A DNA stretch of 27,500 bases, taken from Mesostigma viride (lineage: Eukaryota; Streptophyta; Mesostigmatophyceae; Mesostigmatales; Mesostigmataceae). Where the stretch lies: positions 1,523,520 through 1,551,019 of the forward strand of contig RPFO01000380.1 of the NCBI GenBank assembly GCA_009746045.1. The letters are read 5' to 3'. The first letter of the stretch is position 1. Each line of letters begins with the position of its first letter. The notes under the pieces are model-generated. The model did not search any database. It was not told the origin of the DNA and saw only the letters and a list, made by a program, of their open reading frames with translations. The position numbers and the translations under genes were made by a program. Positions 1-10,500 of this stretch are shown in pieces.

Positions 1-135
1 TGGCCGGACAGAAAACATGGTTGTCATGTCTTCCTTGCTGTTGAATTGAAACGCTGCGTTCCCGTTGCTTGTGGTTCCGTTGCATCGCGGTGGTCCCGTT
101 GCGGTGGTTCTCTTCCGCTTCTCCCTTCCCCCCAG

Positions 136-193
136 AGCAATGCAACCACATGTCCCCCGCGCTCGACAGCATCCTGGGCCAAGGCGCACACCG
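136..193 (+). CDS. Gene A exon 1 in window
   Basis: Preceded by a pyrimidine-rich tract ending CCCCAG and followed by the donor GTATGT. It encodes HMSPALDSILGQGAHR and ends in phase 2, which joins exactly to the single G at 919. Positions 1-135 carry no convincing exon and are read as intron. Confidence 0.55.
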
Positions 194-3100
194 GTATGTG
201 GGCGCCGTGTGGGCGCATGCGTAGCGACTGGGATGGCATCTCGGGCCAACAACGCGCACTTATCACGTGTCTACTAACGATGACGTACACACGGGCATAC
301 GTGTATGCTACAGTGGTACAGTGTGTGCCACCATGAGTGTGGGGTGTGCGGTTGCTACCTTCGTGGCCACCCTTGCATGCGCCGTGGTTGCATGGTGTCA
401 CGCTTGCTGTATGCATGCTAAGTACCCCTGGCCAACTTCCGTGTGGTGTAGCTACCACTGCCACGATCTGTGAGGCCCTCTGCATGTGTTGAATGGAAGG
501 GTGGGAGGGTCATCCATGGCCACACATTCTGGATTGTCGTCGGTACAAGGCACAGTCTTCCACCCACGTAAATGCCTTAGGTTGCAATGTTATCGTGCAA
601 TAAACTGCGGTCCACCTGGCACATCATGGCACCATGGTAACTTCCAAGTCTCCTTATTGGAGTCAACAAGTCTCTTAATTGGAATGCCCTGGATGCTGTC
701 ACACACACGCGCTGCCAGCTGCCGACCCACACGCCGCCACCAACTACGGCTTGCTTGGACTGACTGACAGACACGCTTTGGAGTCACAGTGCGAAAAATA
801 TAGAGTGTTCTACCACCCACATCTACCCCATGCATCGGCCATCGGCGCTATGGGTGTCCTCCTTACGCCCATGGCCCTGTGGGCTCCCCACCCTCGCCCC
901 TCGCGATCACACCCGCAGGTTTGCCATCAGCGGCCAGGAGCTGCGCCAGCTGCAGGCCCAGGGTGGGGCCCCTGGGGCGGATGGAGGCCTGGATGGCACG
1001 ACCGAGGCAGGCGGTGCGGTGGATTGCGCGCGCGTGGTCAAGGCATGGGGGAAGGAGTTGGCCCGCGGTGTGCGGGCGTCCGTGCTGGGGGTATGTGTGC
1101 CTTTTCTTTTGAAACGACGTAACACTGGCACTTGCCACAACCAGTGGCAGGCAAACGATAGGCCAGCACGTGATCGGCAAAAAAAAGCGTGGGGCATGCA
1201 AACGAGTACCGCAGGTACCGATTTAGCATTCAGCTCGGCTTTTGCAAATGTTTGCTTCCCTTGCGTATGAGAGGCACCCAGGCTTGGGAGCTGAACAAGC
1301 TTTCCGCATCATGAGTATGCCATGACTGCTTCCCCTTGGTCATGGCCGGTCTAGACTTTTGAAGGTGCTGGTTGTGAGGGCATGCTGGTGAGGGCATCCT
1401 GGTGATGATGATGGCTGATTGCTTGGCGTACGTTCAGAGGATGTAGTCGCAGCGGGGTCGCAGGGTGGGGGGTGGAGAGATGGGAAGGGGGCATTTGGGT
1501 GTGGCAGGGACTTACAGGTGGCATCGCATGGGAAATGCGTGCTGAGTTAGCAACGCGCAGAAACTGTGTTGCCAGCCAGGGTGGCGGAAACCAAATCGAT
1601 GGCATTAACCTTTTGTGTGCGTCTATGTTCGTCCGTGCTGTGATGGCCTTTCTGTGATAGGCGCAATCCTTTGCGATAGCTCCGGGGTGCCACATACTGC
1701 CAACATCCTGGCGTTGCAGTTAATACCTTCGTTTTGCCACGGCATTCTAGTTGGTGCTATCTTCCCATCTCTTTCCAGCAATGAGCTGTAATGTGCCGGC
1801 CGAGATATTTGTCCTCATACTTGCCCAAGAACACCCGGTCTGTGGGGGACTTGAGTTTTTTGGGAACATACACCCCAAAACGGGCTTTTACCTGGTCATG
1901 GGGAGCCATTCCACCCCTCGTCCGACCAGCCATGCCCGGTTTGTGCATGCGTTCATCAGACAAACTTTGTCTGATGGTTTGTGTCGTATCACTTGACAAA
2001 CTGGAATCCTTCTCACGCGGGTGAACCACCTTGCCACATTTTTTCGTTCCCGACCTGCACGATGTTGACCTGCCCTGTACAGGCGCGGGCCAATGGCGGC
2101 GCCGGCCCCACCCTGCTGGCGCCCGCCACCGGCCACCCGCACAAGCTGGCAGAGCTGGAGGCGTCGCACAGCCACCACCTGGCATCGCTGCGGGTAGGGG
2201 GCACTTGCGCAGAATGTATCCTTGCCATTAGAACCCTGGTCTTACAAGTGTGCAACTGCCAATTGCATGTCTCATATTTTGGGCCCACCTGCACCGCCCT
2301 ATGAGTGTACAGGTGTACAGCCAGCTATTACAGGTGTCGCATTACCGTCTGGCCTGCACTTGCAAACCATGCAAACTTTTGTCCGCATCGCAGGAGATGG
2401 CGGCCGCGCTAGAGAAGGCGTTGCCGGCGGCGGCGGCGCGCGTGCGGCAACTGCGGGAGGAGGCGCGCGTCATCGAACGCAAGGCAGAGCAGTACGCGCC
2501 ATCGAAGGTAGAGCCCCCTGGCCTTCTGCACTTGGTTGGTAGCCATGTAGCACTGTAATGAATAGAGCCCTGGGCCCCGTATTTTGGTGACACGGTAGAT
2601 GGGCACAATATACGCTGCATGAGTTCACTGTATATTTGGTGACATGTTACATCGGCAGACTACGCTGCACGAACTCCAAGTGGCTTGTTAGGTCGTTGCT
2701 TTTCCTTTGGCCGCAGCGCGGTAGAGTGGCTAAGGCAAGACATGAGACATCCCGCGAGGAGCGTCCCTGTCCCAACTGAAACGATCAACCTAAATCCTGG
2801 CAGAGTAGTGACCTCGCACTCATACGATTATAGTAGTATCGCACTGTAGACACCGTTGTGACAAATTCACTGGATGGGGCCGATACCCGGCCCTGAGGCT
2901 TGTGCTGATTTAAAGGTAAAAGGCACGCCTTGTTAGCTTGGTTCGCGCATCCTATTTGAGTCAGTGCCTGCGCATGCGCCCATCCTTGCCCGCCTTTATC
3001 CTCCTATACCCCCCCTTGCTCAACACGCTCAAGGCAAGCCTTGTTTGAAACATGTAAACAGAAACCGTGGCAATGGTTGTGGGCTCTTGCCCTTGGTGAT

Positions 3101-5596
3101 GACCACAGGATGGCCGAGACCTGCCCGCCGGCACGCCCACCCAGCAACCATCGCACAGCCAGCGGTCACTCGACGCGAGCATGGATGGCGATCCGCTCGC
3201 GCTGCTGCCACCCAGCCAGCAGCCGTCACCACTGGGCTGGGACCTGACCCCGTCGGCCCACTCATCCCCCAGTCAGCCCTCCAATTGCGGCAGCGTCTCC
3301 ACGCACCACCCTGCGTTGAGCTCTCGCGGAGCGGTGCTGCTGTTGCCACGCAGTGACGTTGCGCAGCAGTTAGGCGAGGCTTTGGCGGAGCTTCGGCGCC
3401 ACATGGATGCACTGCCCCGACCACAGGCTCAGGGGACTGGATTTGGGTCATGGCTGCAGCCTTCCGGTGAGTTGTGGTTACAGTCCAGGCAGTGTGGTGT
3501 GCGCCCATGTCAAATCACATGCCATATGCGTTGATAAGGACCATGTGTACATCATTGGGTTGGATCAGCTGTTCTTGCTTGCTAGCCCTCTTCCTCTTTC
3601 TCATGTCACCTGTGTACTGTACTAGTATGACCACTCTCAATAGATATCTCTTATCCGGCGGAACTTGTCAAGCATGGCAACGGCTCACATTTACCCATTA
3701 GCGATGGGTGGGGTGGACATACTGAAGTAGGTGGTTGGGAAATTCAAGGATTTTTTTTTCTTGTTCGAGCCTAGGAGCACCCTGGAGATTTCGGGGGGTG
3801 AGCTTGCGGGCTAGGCAGTGCGGGGCAGCGGCGGCACCCTGATTACGATCACATTATCACAAAGACACTTATAGTAGTAATTGTGCTTGCTTCTGGTTGC
3901 GCAGCGCCGTGCACTAGTGTGCTTTTGACATCGGCCTCTCTGCGGCGGTCTAGGGACTGGCCTACAGAGGTGTGATGTCACTGGCAAACTTTCTTCTAAA
4001 CCCTAAACCCTAAACCCTTACCCTAAAGCAGTTTTCCCCCTTGCTTGGTTATGCTCGTTTCCCACGGATCATGGGTAACAGCAGCCGAGCATCCCTCCCC
4101 AGCCAAGCAACCATCCCTTCCAGCGGGCCAAGGCACACGACCGGCAGGATCCAGCGATGATGCCCCTGCTGCTGCAGTGGGCGGCAAAGCATCATCCCAG
4201 GGTGCGACGAGGGGCCCTGGCGTTGCGGCGCGGAGGTCATCAGAGCACGGCAGGCAGCCCCTGGCGGAGCACAACATCAACCTAAACCTGGCAGCCGCGA
4301 AGCTGGCCCACCCGATGCAGAAGCCTGACATGGGCACTACTGCCATTCATAGGCAACAGGCAGCCCTGCAGCACGAAGTTGCACCCATGGTCCGTGCGGC
4401 TGCTGGTGCTCCAAGCAACGTCCCTGGATGGAAGGAGGATGGCCACAGTCCGGCGCGTGTGGCCCCGCACGCTTCTCCAAGACAAGCTGCCGTGCTGGCA
4501 TCCCAAGGGCTCGCACTGTCGCCTAAGGGCTTTGGTGACATGAGCTTTGACTTGTCTGGTGAGTGCTCTTAGCATTCAGGTCACCCATGATTTGGCCCCC
4601 CCCCCCTCCCCCCCCTCCCCCCTCCACGTGGGCTGCCCGCTATTGGCAGTGAGACAAGCTAGTGCAAGCTAGCCGAGGGCACCCTCCCTCCTCGTTCTGT
4701 ATAGATGTTAAGCTTCCTTTATTGTTTATGTGTAGTATTTTGTAGTATTTTGGACGGACGACCCGAGCCGCTAACTTAGCGGGTTTATCGCGTCCGTTGG
4801 ATCCATCATCGGACGCTCCAGATTGTCGGAGGCTAACGTTTTAGCTTTTTTCATTTTGCCTTCGTATATTGATACCCATGTGACGCAGTCTACGTGCGAA
4901 TTTATCCCCCCCCCCCCACACACAATGTACTTGCCGCATTGTCCATGATGTGCCTGCCCTAAATCTGCAATGCTGGGCCGGAGTTACTATTCCTAGTGTT
5001 CTCTTGTTCTTGTCGCTTGTTTTACCGGCACGTTAGTGAGTCGCCTTGGTGAGATTGGTGCCTGGTGATCTAGTCAAGATAGGAAGCCATCTTTTTTTTC
5101 AAGCTCATTCCTCACTTCAGGTGGATCGATTAGCTTGACAAATGTGGCCATAGATATGTGGCGCACGGACTATACATCTTGAGGTTCCTCAAAAAGATTT
5201 GCTTTCGTGGATTTCCTGGTGTAGTTCTATTTGCGCATGTATGCATGGCTTCCAGTGTAGTGCTTTTTACTTCCATATTCAGGCAGAGGTTCATGCAAAT
5301 GCTAGCTAGAATTCCACCGGTGGATGTATGTGGCCCCATGACGGCACAGCTCTCTACATATAAGTGCCATGCAGCTTGAGCGCTCCTGCTGCTGCTGCTG
5401 CTGGATGCGAGGGAGATTTGGTAGCAGTGTCTGAAGACATGTTTTTAAATAGATGCAGGCCACCCATCTAACGCAGCTGCACTGCCTGGGCTGCCTCCAC
5501 CATCCGTGCGTGTCTCGCATGTCAGGCCCGATGAGTTTTCTGGAAGACGAGCTGCAACGGCTCCCGGATCCAGAATCAACGCATGTATTTCTCTAG
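136..5596 (+). CDS. Gene A: unrecognised helical/coiled-coil protein, C-terminal ~451 residues in 7 exons (5' end outside window)
   Basis: Joined exons are 136-193, 919-1090, 2083-2193, 2394-2507, 3109-3466, 4085-4558 and 5526-5596. Every junction is GT-AG and the phases fit throughout (2, 0, 0, 0, 1, 1), leaving one open frame that ends at TAG 5594-5596. That consistency is the main evidence. The first part is helical, with segments such as GQELRQLQAQ, CARVVKAWGKELARGVRASV and RVRQLREEARVIERKAEQY that suggest coiled coil. Exon 5 contains DVAQQLGEALAELRRHMDAL. Exons 5-6 also hold a long disordered P/S/Q/A-rich region. The C-terminus reads MSFDLSG then PMSFLEDELQRLPDPE. No enzyme motif, signal peptide or membrane segment is visible. 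A cytoskeletal, centrosomal or nucleoporin-like structural role would suit the composition, but that is a guess. The start lies left of the window. Confidence 0.72.
194..918. other. Gene A intron; no further gene seen
   Basis: 725 bp between matched splice sites. Open frames on either strand are short and have no recognisable composition. Confidence 0.45.
919..1090 (+). CDS. Gene A exon 2
   Basis: Acceptor CCCGCAG and donor GTATGT. It encodes a helical stretch (FAISGQELRQLQAQ, then VKAWGKELARGVRASVLG) with a Gly-rich linker between. The other two frames give only low-information Gly/Trp/Arg strings. It ends in phase 0. Confidence 0.65.
1091..2082. other. Gene A intron; nothing supported
   Basis: About 1 kb between matched splice sites. 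It has T-rich and G-rich patches, but no repeat array or exon that fits the flanking phase. Confidence 0.45.
2083..2193 (+). CDS. Gene A exon 3
   Basis: Acceptor TGTACAG and donor GTAGGG; 111 nt, exactly 37 codons in phase 0. The N-terminal half is Ala/Gly/Pro-rich. The C-terminal half reads HKLAELEASHSHHLASLR, a likely helix leading into the coiled coil of the next exon. Confidence 0.7.
2394..2507 (+). CDS. Gene A exon 4 (coiled-coil)
   Basis: Acceptor ATCGCAG and donor GTAGAG; 114 nt, exactly 38 codons. The peptide is almost wholly helix-forming, with hydrophobic and charged residues spaced as in a coiled coil (EMAAALEKALP, then RVRQLREEARVIERKAEQY). Confidence 0.72.
2508..3108. other. Gene A intron; nothing supported
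   Basis: 601 bp, markedly less GC-rich than the exons. No coding or repeat signal seen. Confidence 0.45.
3109..3466 (+). CDS. Gene A exon 5
   Basis: Acceptor GACCACAG and donor GTGAGT. The first two thirds are Pro/Ser/Gln-rich and probably disordered. The last third, DVAQQLGEALAELRRHMDAL followed by a Pro-rich end, is a clear helix. It ends in phase 1, matching the 2-nt start of the next exon and giving the junction LQPS-AEHP. Confidence 0.75.
3997..4027. repeat. Interstitial telomere-type tract (CCCTAAA)n
   Basis: About three perfect CCCTAAA units followed by CCCTTA and CCCTAAA. This is the complement of the TTTAGGG telomere repeat known from plants and many green algae. It lies inside the intron between gene A exons 5 and 6. 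Confidence 0.85.
4085..4558 (+). CDS. Gene A exon 6
   Basis: Acceptor AACAGCAG and donor GTGAGT. This 158-codon exon is rich in Pro, Ala, Ser, Gly and Gln, with one less biased stretch (HNINLNLAAAKLAHPMQ) and the end KGFGDMSFDLSG. It follows a CCCTAAA tract in the preceding intron by about 57 bp. It ends in phase 1. Confidence 0.72.
4559..5525. other. Gene A last intron
   Basis: 967 bp with two poly-C tracts and a short CTG run near 5386-5402. No exon fitting the flanking phase was found. Confidence 0.45.
4593..4625. repeat. C-rich homopolymer tract
   Basis: Runs of C broken by single T, just after the exon 6 donor. A second poly-C run lies near 4906-4918. Both are in the last intron of gene A. 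Confidence 0.8.
5526..5596 (+). CDS. Gene A terminal exon
   Basis: Acceptor CATGTCAG. The phase matches exon 6 and the frame reads PMSFLEDELQRLPDPE and seven further residues to TAG at 5594-5596. A longer frame in another register also crosses this site, but it does not fit the phase of exon 6. Confidence 0.62.
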
Positions 5597-7268
5597 CAGC
5601 TAGCCCGGCCAAGCTTCTGGACAGTGGCCACAAGTGTCATTGCAGTCAAGTGGTGCCAGCCATGCATGTGCCCATCTCTTGTTCTTGTTCCAGTTTACAC
5701 CCAGTTTGCATCATTGCCACGCACTCTTGGGGTCAGTTTGCAAAAAGATAATTCACAAGTTGGTGCCTCCCGAATTCTATGCAATTTTTTCCTCGTGGAT
5801 GTCTTGGATCCTAGAGCTCCTGGAACTGCGACAGGATATTTCACTATTGGACGGTATCCCGGTGTTTTCTAGATCCCCAAGTCGCTGGGGGTGATGCGTG
5901 TGATTAAATATAGAACATAGTGATTCTGGTCGTTGTGCCCGCACTCCTGCAACTCACGGTAGTTCAGCACTTTCCTTACTTGAGGCGCGTGAATGAATGA
6001 ATGTATTGCATAACAGCGCGCTCACATGCATGCATGCATGCATGGCGAGCTAACGTCGATCATCGAATCCATCAATTGTCCCCATCTCATAGATAGGCCT
6101 GTCCCTCAAGGTCATGCATGTGACTCATGTCTATGCATTGACTGGTTATTGTGCCGCAGAACAACAATACAACCGATCAAACAACTAATTGAAAGACTAT
6201 CTACTTGAGCATGAAGCGTACAGTGGCTACGTACGACACCAGCCGGCCTAGTAAGCAACGTCGGCCAGGCCGTGCCGGTGCAGCTGTGTGGTGTGCATGA
6301 GTCACACAATTGCCTAGCTCAGGAGCTTAGGTAAAGCTACGGACCTGGGAATGGCGATGGATACTGGGCGCTCATATCACCCGTCTCAACCTCCGTTCCA
6401 GCCGCACGTAAACTGCACTTCAACTGAATTGCCGCTGCCATCGAACCAGACCAGAAAAAACCGGAAGGTCCTTGCCAACTAGCTTTACTCGAGGCGTGAG
6501 TACATCATGTTTTGTCCAACTCCAGTTCACATAAAACGCGGGAATCGGCAACTTTAGCTCGTCGGGCGAGTGACGTATATACTGAGAAACGCATTACGAA
6601 ACAAATGTGAAGCGCCTAAGTTTGAGGTAACAAAAATGTAATCTTACGCGGGTTTGGAAAGCAGTTTCGCGGCTGAGCACGTGAACTCATGTGTCAGAAA
6701 CACGCAGTAAACCATGTAAATGTATTCGATGTATCTTGCACGCAGTCACTGACTTAAAACAAGCCGGGCATCATGCTGTGGAGCTGGCTTCAGTTCTCTG
6801 GGAATCGGGCACCAGCGATCCACAGTCTCATCCATAGGTAGTCTGCATCTCGCAAACAAGTAGAAGGCGAACCTGCCAACTGCTCGAAATCTTTTCGGGC
6901 GCCACGTGGCACCCCTAAGGCCAGGACACTCATGATCATGATCACTGCAACGCCCTGCACTCTCCAGGCGTGATGGCGCAGTTGCCCACTGGATCAGGAA
7001 TAAGGTTCAGTCCAGATAAATCAAGCACGACGGAAATGCCTTTGAGCCCGCGAGCATCGAACACTAGAGATTTATGCTTAGGATTTGCTATGGATCCAGG
7101 ATGGATCTGGGCAACGCTCCTGGAGAGGGTCATCCCATTTTCGATGGGCGTTCCCAGGAAGATTGGCATGAACGATTGGGATCGGCCGAGCACGCGCACT
7201 CGTTTCCTCATGCAGTATCGTTAACGTATCGAATATCAAACGGAGAGCATGGGTAAAGCCGACGCGCA
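5597..7268. other. Intergenic region between gene A and the multicopper oxidase
   Basis: About 1.7 kb, less GC-rich than the exons. It holds a short CATG/GCAT run near 6025-6043 and overlapping open frames on both strands near 6942-7224 that I could not assign. It should contain the gene A 3' UTR and the oxidase promoter; neither boundary is visible. Confidence 0.5.
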
Positions 7269-7513
7269 ATGAGCACGAAGCCCGTTGGTGGAACAACGCG
7301 GAATCCTTACCAATCCTGGGAGAAGGAGTTTATCTACAGGGTGGCTATATATTGCTCGAGGTGTGTGGCGTGGGCTTGTGTGCGTGCAGAAGAGCCCGGA
7401 GACAGCCTTCTCCACGAGCAGGCGAAACCTTCGTACACTTTCGATCGTCGCTGCATCGTGACAGCCCTTGCGACGCTAGCCGCCGTCCTGGCGCTTCTGG
7501 GCATTGTTGCCAG
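7269..7513 (+). CDS. Oxidase exon 1: start and hydrophobic anchor/signal segment
   Basis: ATG at 7269 opens 81 codons that end at the donor GTAAGC in phase 2. The last 20 residues (CIVTALATLAAVLALLGIVA) form one strong hydrophobic helix after an RR pair. This is typical of a signal anchor, or of a signal peptide if a later start or an upstream intron is used. The N-terminal 55 residues are unremarkable, and part of them could be intron, since AG sites occur at about 7340 and 7390. The link to the oxidase rests on position and phase. Confidence 0.5.
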
Positions 7514-10500
7514 GTAAGCTTTGCAAGGTCATGTCTTCTTCCCCGTCTTCGTTTCGTGGCATCCCCTTGTCCTCCTTAGCGCCCATAACTTGAAACATCG
7601 ACGTTGTCTTCTCGCCAGTATGTTTTCATCTGCATGTGTGGCTCGCGCGGGGCGCCTCGGTGGGCGCCGTTGCATGCATGCAGCTGCCATGGGGCTAAGG
7701 CGCCGGCGTGCACCGCTCCCATGGCCAGCTGGACCGTTGCGAACTTCGTGGATCCACTGCCCAGTCCTTGCCGTTTCCCCAATAGCAGGGCGCTGACCAT
7801 TCGGATCTACCACATTAAGCAGGTGAGCATATTTTTCCGTGGCATGGGCATGCCAGTATATTAGTTAAATCATGTGAAGTGGGTACCAATAAATGTCAAC
7901 CGGGCACGCCATAGCCAGCTGCCTCTCATGCACCCTGTCAGGGCTACCAGGTCAGGAGCCCTTCCTTACACCCTCCTGTGGGGTCGCCAGATCGGCCTGG
8001 CAAGCTATGGCCCATACATTTGGACTGCAACAACCAGGGGGGTTATTACTTGATGCCAGCAAAACCAGTACCCCATGCAGGGATAGTATTCAACTTACTC
8101 CTAGGACTAAAAAGAAGGGGGTGCCCTACTTCGTGGACTTGCTGCTGTTGTCTGTCACATGGTGGGCCACCTCATCATGGTGCTTCATGGTGGGAAACCC
8201 ACGTGACGCATTTTGTGTGCTAAGTAAGAGTCGGAAACCCGGAATAAGGCGGGGTCGTTCTCATGGGCTGCATTCCCTTGTAAGGACATGACGTGGGAAG
8301 GCGAGCCGCCAAGGCTATGGCCTGTCACAGGCAGGCCAGCTCCTGCGTAGGTTGAGGGCCGTAGGGTTTCCTGCATGTAGTGTTTAATGTGTAGGGTTTA
8401 GGGGGTAGGGGAGGGGGAGGGGGAGGGAGGGGAGGGGGGGGGAGGGGGGAGGGGGGAGGGGGAGGGGGAGGGGGAGGGGGAGGGGGAGGGGAGGGAGGGG
8501 GAGGGGGGAGGGGGAGGGGGGAGGGGAGGGGGAGGGGGGGGGGGAGGGGGAGGGGAGGGGGAGGGGGGAGGGGGGAGGGGGGAGGGGGGAGGGGGAGGGG
8601 GGAGGGGGAGGGGGAGGGGGGAGGGGGAGGGGGGAGGGGGGAGGGGAGGGGGAGGGGGAGGGGGAGGGGGAGGGGGAGGGGGGGAGGGGGAGGGGGGAGG
8701 GGGGAGGGGGGGGGGGAGGGGGGAGGGGGAGGGGGAGGGGGAGGGGGGAGGGGGAGGGAGGGGGGAGGGGGAGGGGGAGGGGGAGGAGGGGGGGGGAGGG
8801 GGAGGGGGAGGGGAGGGGAGGAGGGGGGAGGGGGAGGGGGGAGGGGGGAGGGCGGAGGGCGGAGGGCGGAGGGCGGAGGGCGGAGGGCGGAGGGCGGAGG
8901 GCGGAGGGCGGAGGGCGGAGGGCGGAGGGCGGAGGGCGGAGGGCGGAGGGCGGAGGGCGGAGGGCGGAGGGCGGAGGGCGGAGGGCGGAGGGCGGAGGGC
9001 GGAGGGCGGAGGGCGGAGGGCGGAGGGCGGAGGGCGGAGGGCGGAGGGCGGAGGGCGGAGGGCGGAGGGCGGAGGGCGGAGGGCGGAGGGCGGAGGGCGG
9101 AGGGCGGAGGGCGGAGGGCGGAGGGCGGAGGGCGGAGGGCGGAGGGCGGAGGGCGGAGGGCGGAGGGCGGAGGGCGGAGGGCGGAGGGCGGAGGGCGGAG
9201 GGCGGAGGGCGGAGGGCGGAGGGCGGAGGGCGGAGGGCGGAGGGCGGAGGGCGGAGGGCGGAGGGCGGAGGGCGGAGGGCGGAGGGCGGAGGGGGGAGGG
9301 GGAGGGCGGAGGGGGGAGGGGGGAGGGGGAGGGGGGAGGGGGGAGGGGGGAGGGGGAGGGGGGAGGGGGGGGGGAGGGGGAGGGGGGAGGGGGGAGGGGA
9401 GGGGGAGGGGGGAGGGGGAGGGGGAGGGGGAGGGAGGGGGAGGGGGAGGGGGAGGGGGAGGGGGGAGGGGGCAGGGGAGGGGGGAGGGGGGAGGATTCCA
9501 TAGCCCTCCAAGCGGTAGAGCATTTCATTGCCATGAACTCAAGGGACCATCCTTCTCGCGATGCTTCCGTGGTCTTTCTGCCGAGAGGTGGCCGCTGGTG
9601 CCAGCCCCCTCTCATCCTAAATGTCATGGCCTGTCCGCTGTGCATCTATGGAAATCGGCATGTATTGCATATATGAGTACTGACTGTTGCTGATATTGAT
9701 AAGAATGTTGCTCAGAAGGACGTATGCCCCTTCGGCACCTCTCCGTGGCCATAAGGTGGACCCCCTTGCAGGCGCCGCGTCATGAAACCTGGCCCTGCTT
9801 TGTGTCTGTTCCCACTTCGCTTCTTCCTATCGGTGACATCCCTTGCAGGCGGTGCATCGTGACATTCCCCCCACGACGCTGTACGGGTATGGTACCAGCG
9901 GCAAGACCGCGACGTACCCTGGGCCGAGCTTCTAGGTGCGTGGAGCAAGCATGCAGAAGCATAAAAGCCGGCCCCTTCTAGTGAGGGGTCGTCCACACGG
10001 CGTTTGAGGCAGCGTGCGATTCTCACCGTTCATGCTCTTCTGAGCGCTGTCTACTGCTTTCTTTGTTGACAGCTTCGTCATGCATCGTCTGTGTCATCAG
10101 CGAGTGAATGTGAAGTGAACACGCATTTCAAGCTTCAGAACTCTTTTGTGTGATATTTCATCCACCCCTTCTGGAAGGCTCTTTCCTTACTTTGTTCCAA
10201 GCTGGTTCTGGCACATGCCTCCCTCCCCTCTGCATGCAGCTTCCAGTCATGTCTCGTCCTTTTCCCTCGAGTGGCAATGTGTCGTCAGACGTCAGATAGC
10301 CATCAGCACAAGACGGGACTAGCTAGCCCGGATTGCTCTTACGGTTCCCCTCCCCTCGTCCGCGCTCCCTTCCCGCCCATGTACCGCACCCATCATCCCT
10401 GGCTTGAATCTCCCTGGCTTGAAATTGCTCTGCGGCACATTACCAAAGGCATGTATGCAACTACTATGTTTTGACACAGGAACTGGTCATGCCCCGTCGC

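Larger units (their letters stand above)
7823..9848. other. Oxidase intron 2, largely a G-rich array
   Basis: 2.0 kb between well-supported exons 2 and 3 in matching phase 0. Over half of it is the G-rich array. The flanks show no coding signal. Confidence 0.7.

Noticed and set aside
267-473. A YHCHDL peptide that looks like the oxidase HCH motif
   Set aside because: It is far upstream, inside an intron of gene A, with no HExxxM context.
4740-4800. Stem-rich segment (GGACGGACGACCCGAG...) considered as a tRNA or small RNA
   Set aside because: No cloverleaf, no T-loop GTTCGA and no consistent stems.
6942-7224. Overlapping frames on both strands (+ MMAQLPTGSG..., - MRKRVRVLGRSQSF...), the - strand one looking fairly protein-like
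   Set aside because: The - strand frame is closed by a stop just upstream of its ATG, neither has clear splice borders or a known family, and they cannot both be real. Left unassigned.
8384-9645. Two - strand open frames of 379 and 415 codons rich in SPPP/PPPSALR, resembling hydroxyproline-rich wall proteins
   Set aside because: They are direct translations of the G-rich array. The 7-bp unit gives the same peptide in all frames, and the array lies inside an intron of a well-supported + strand gene.
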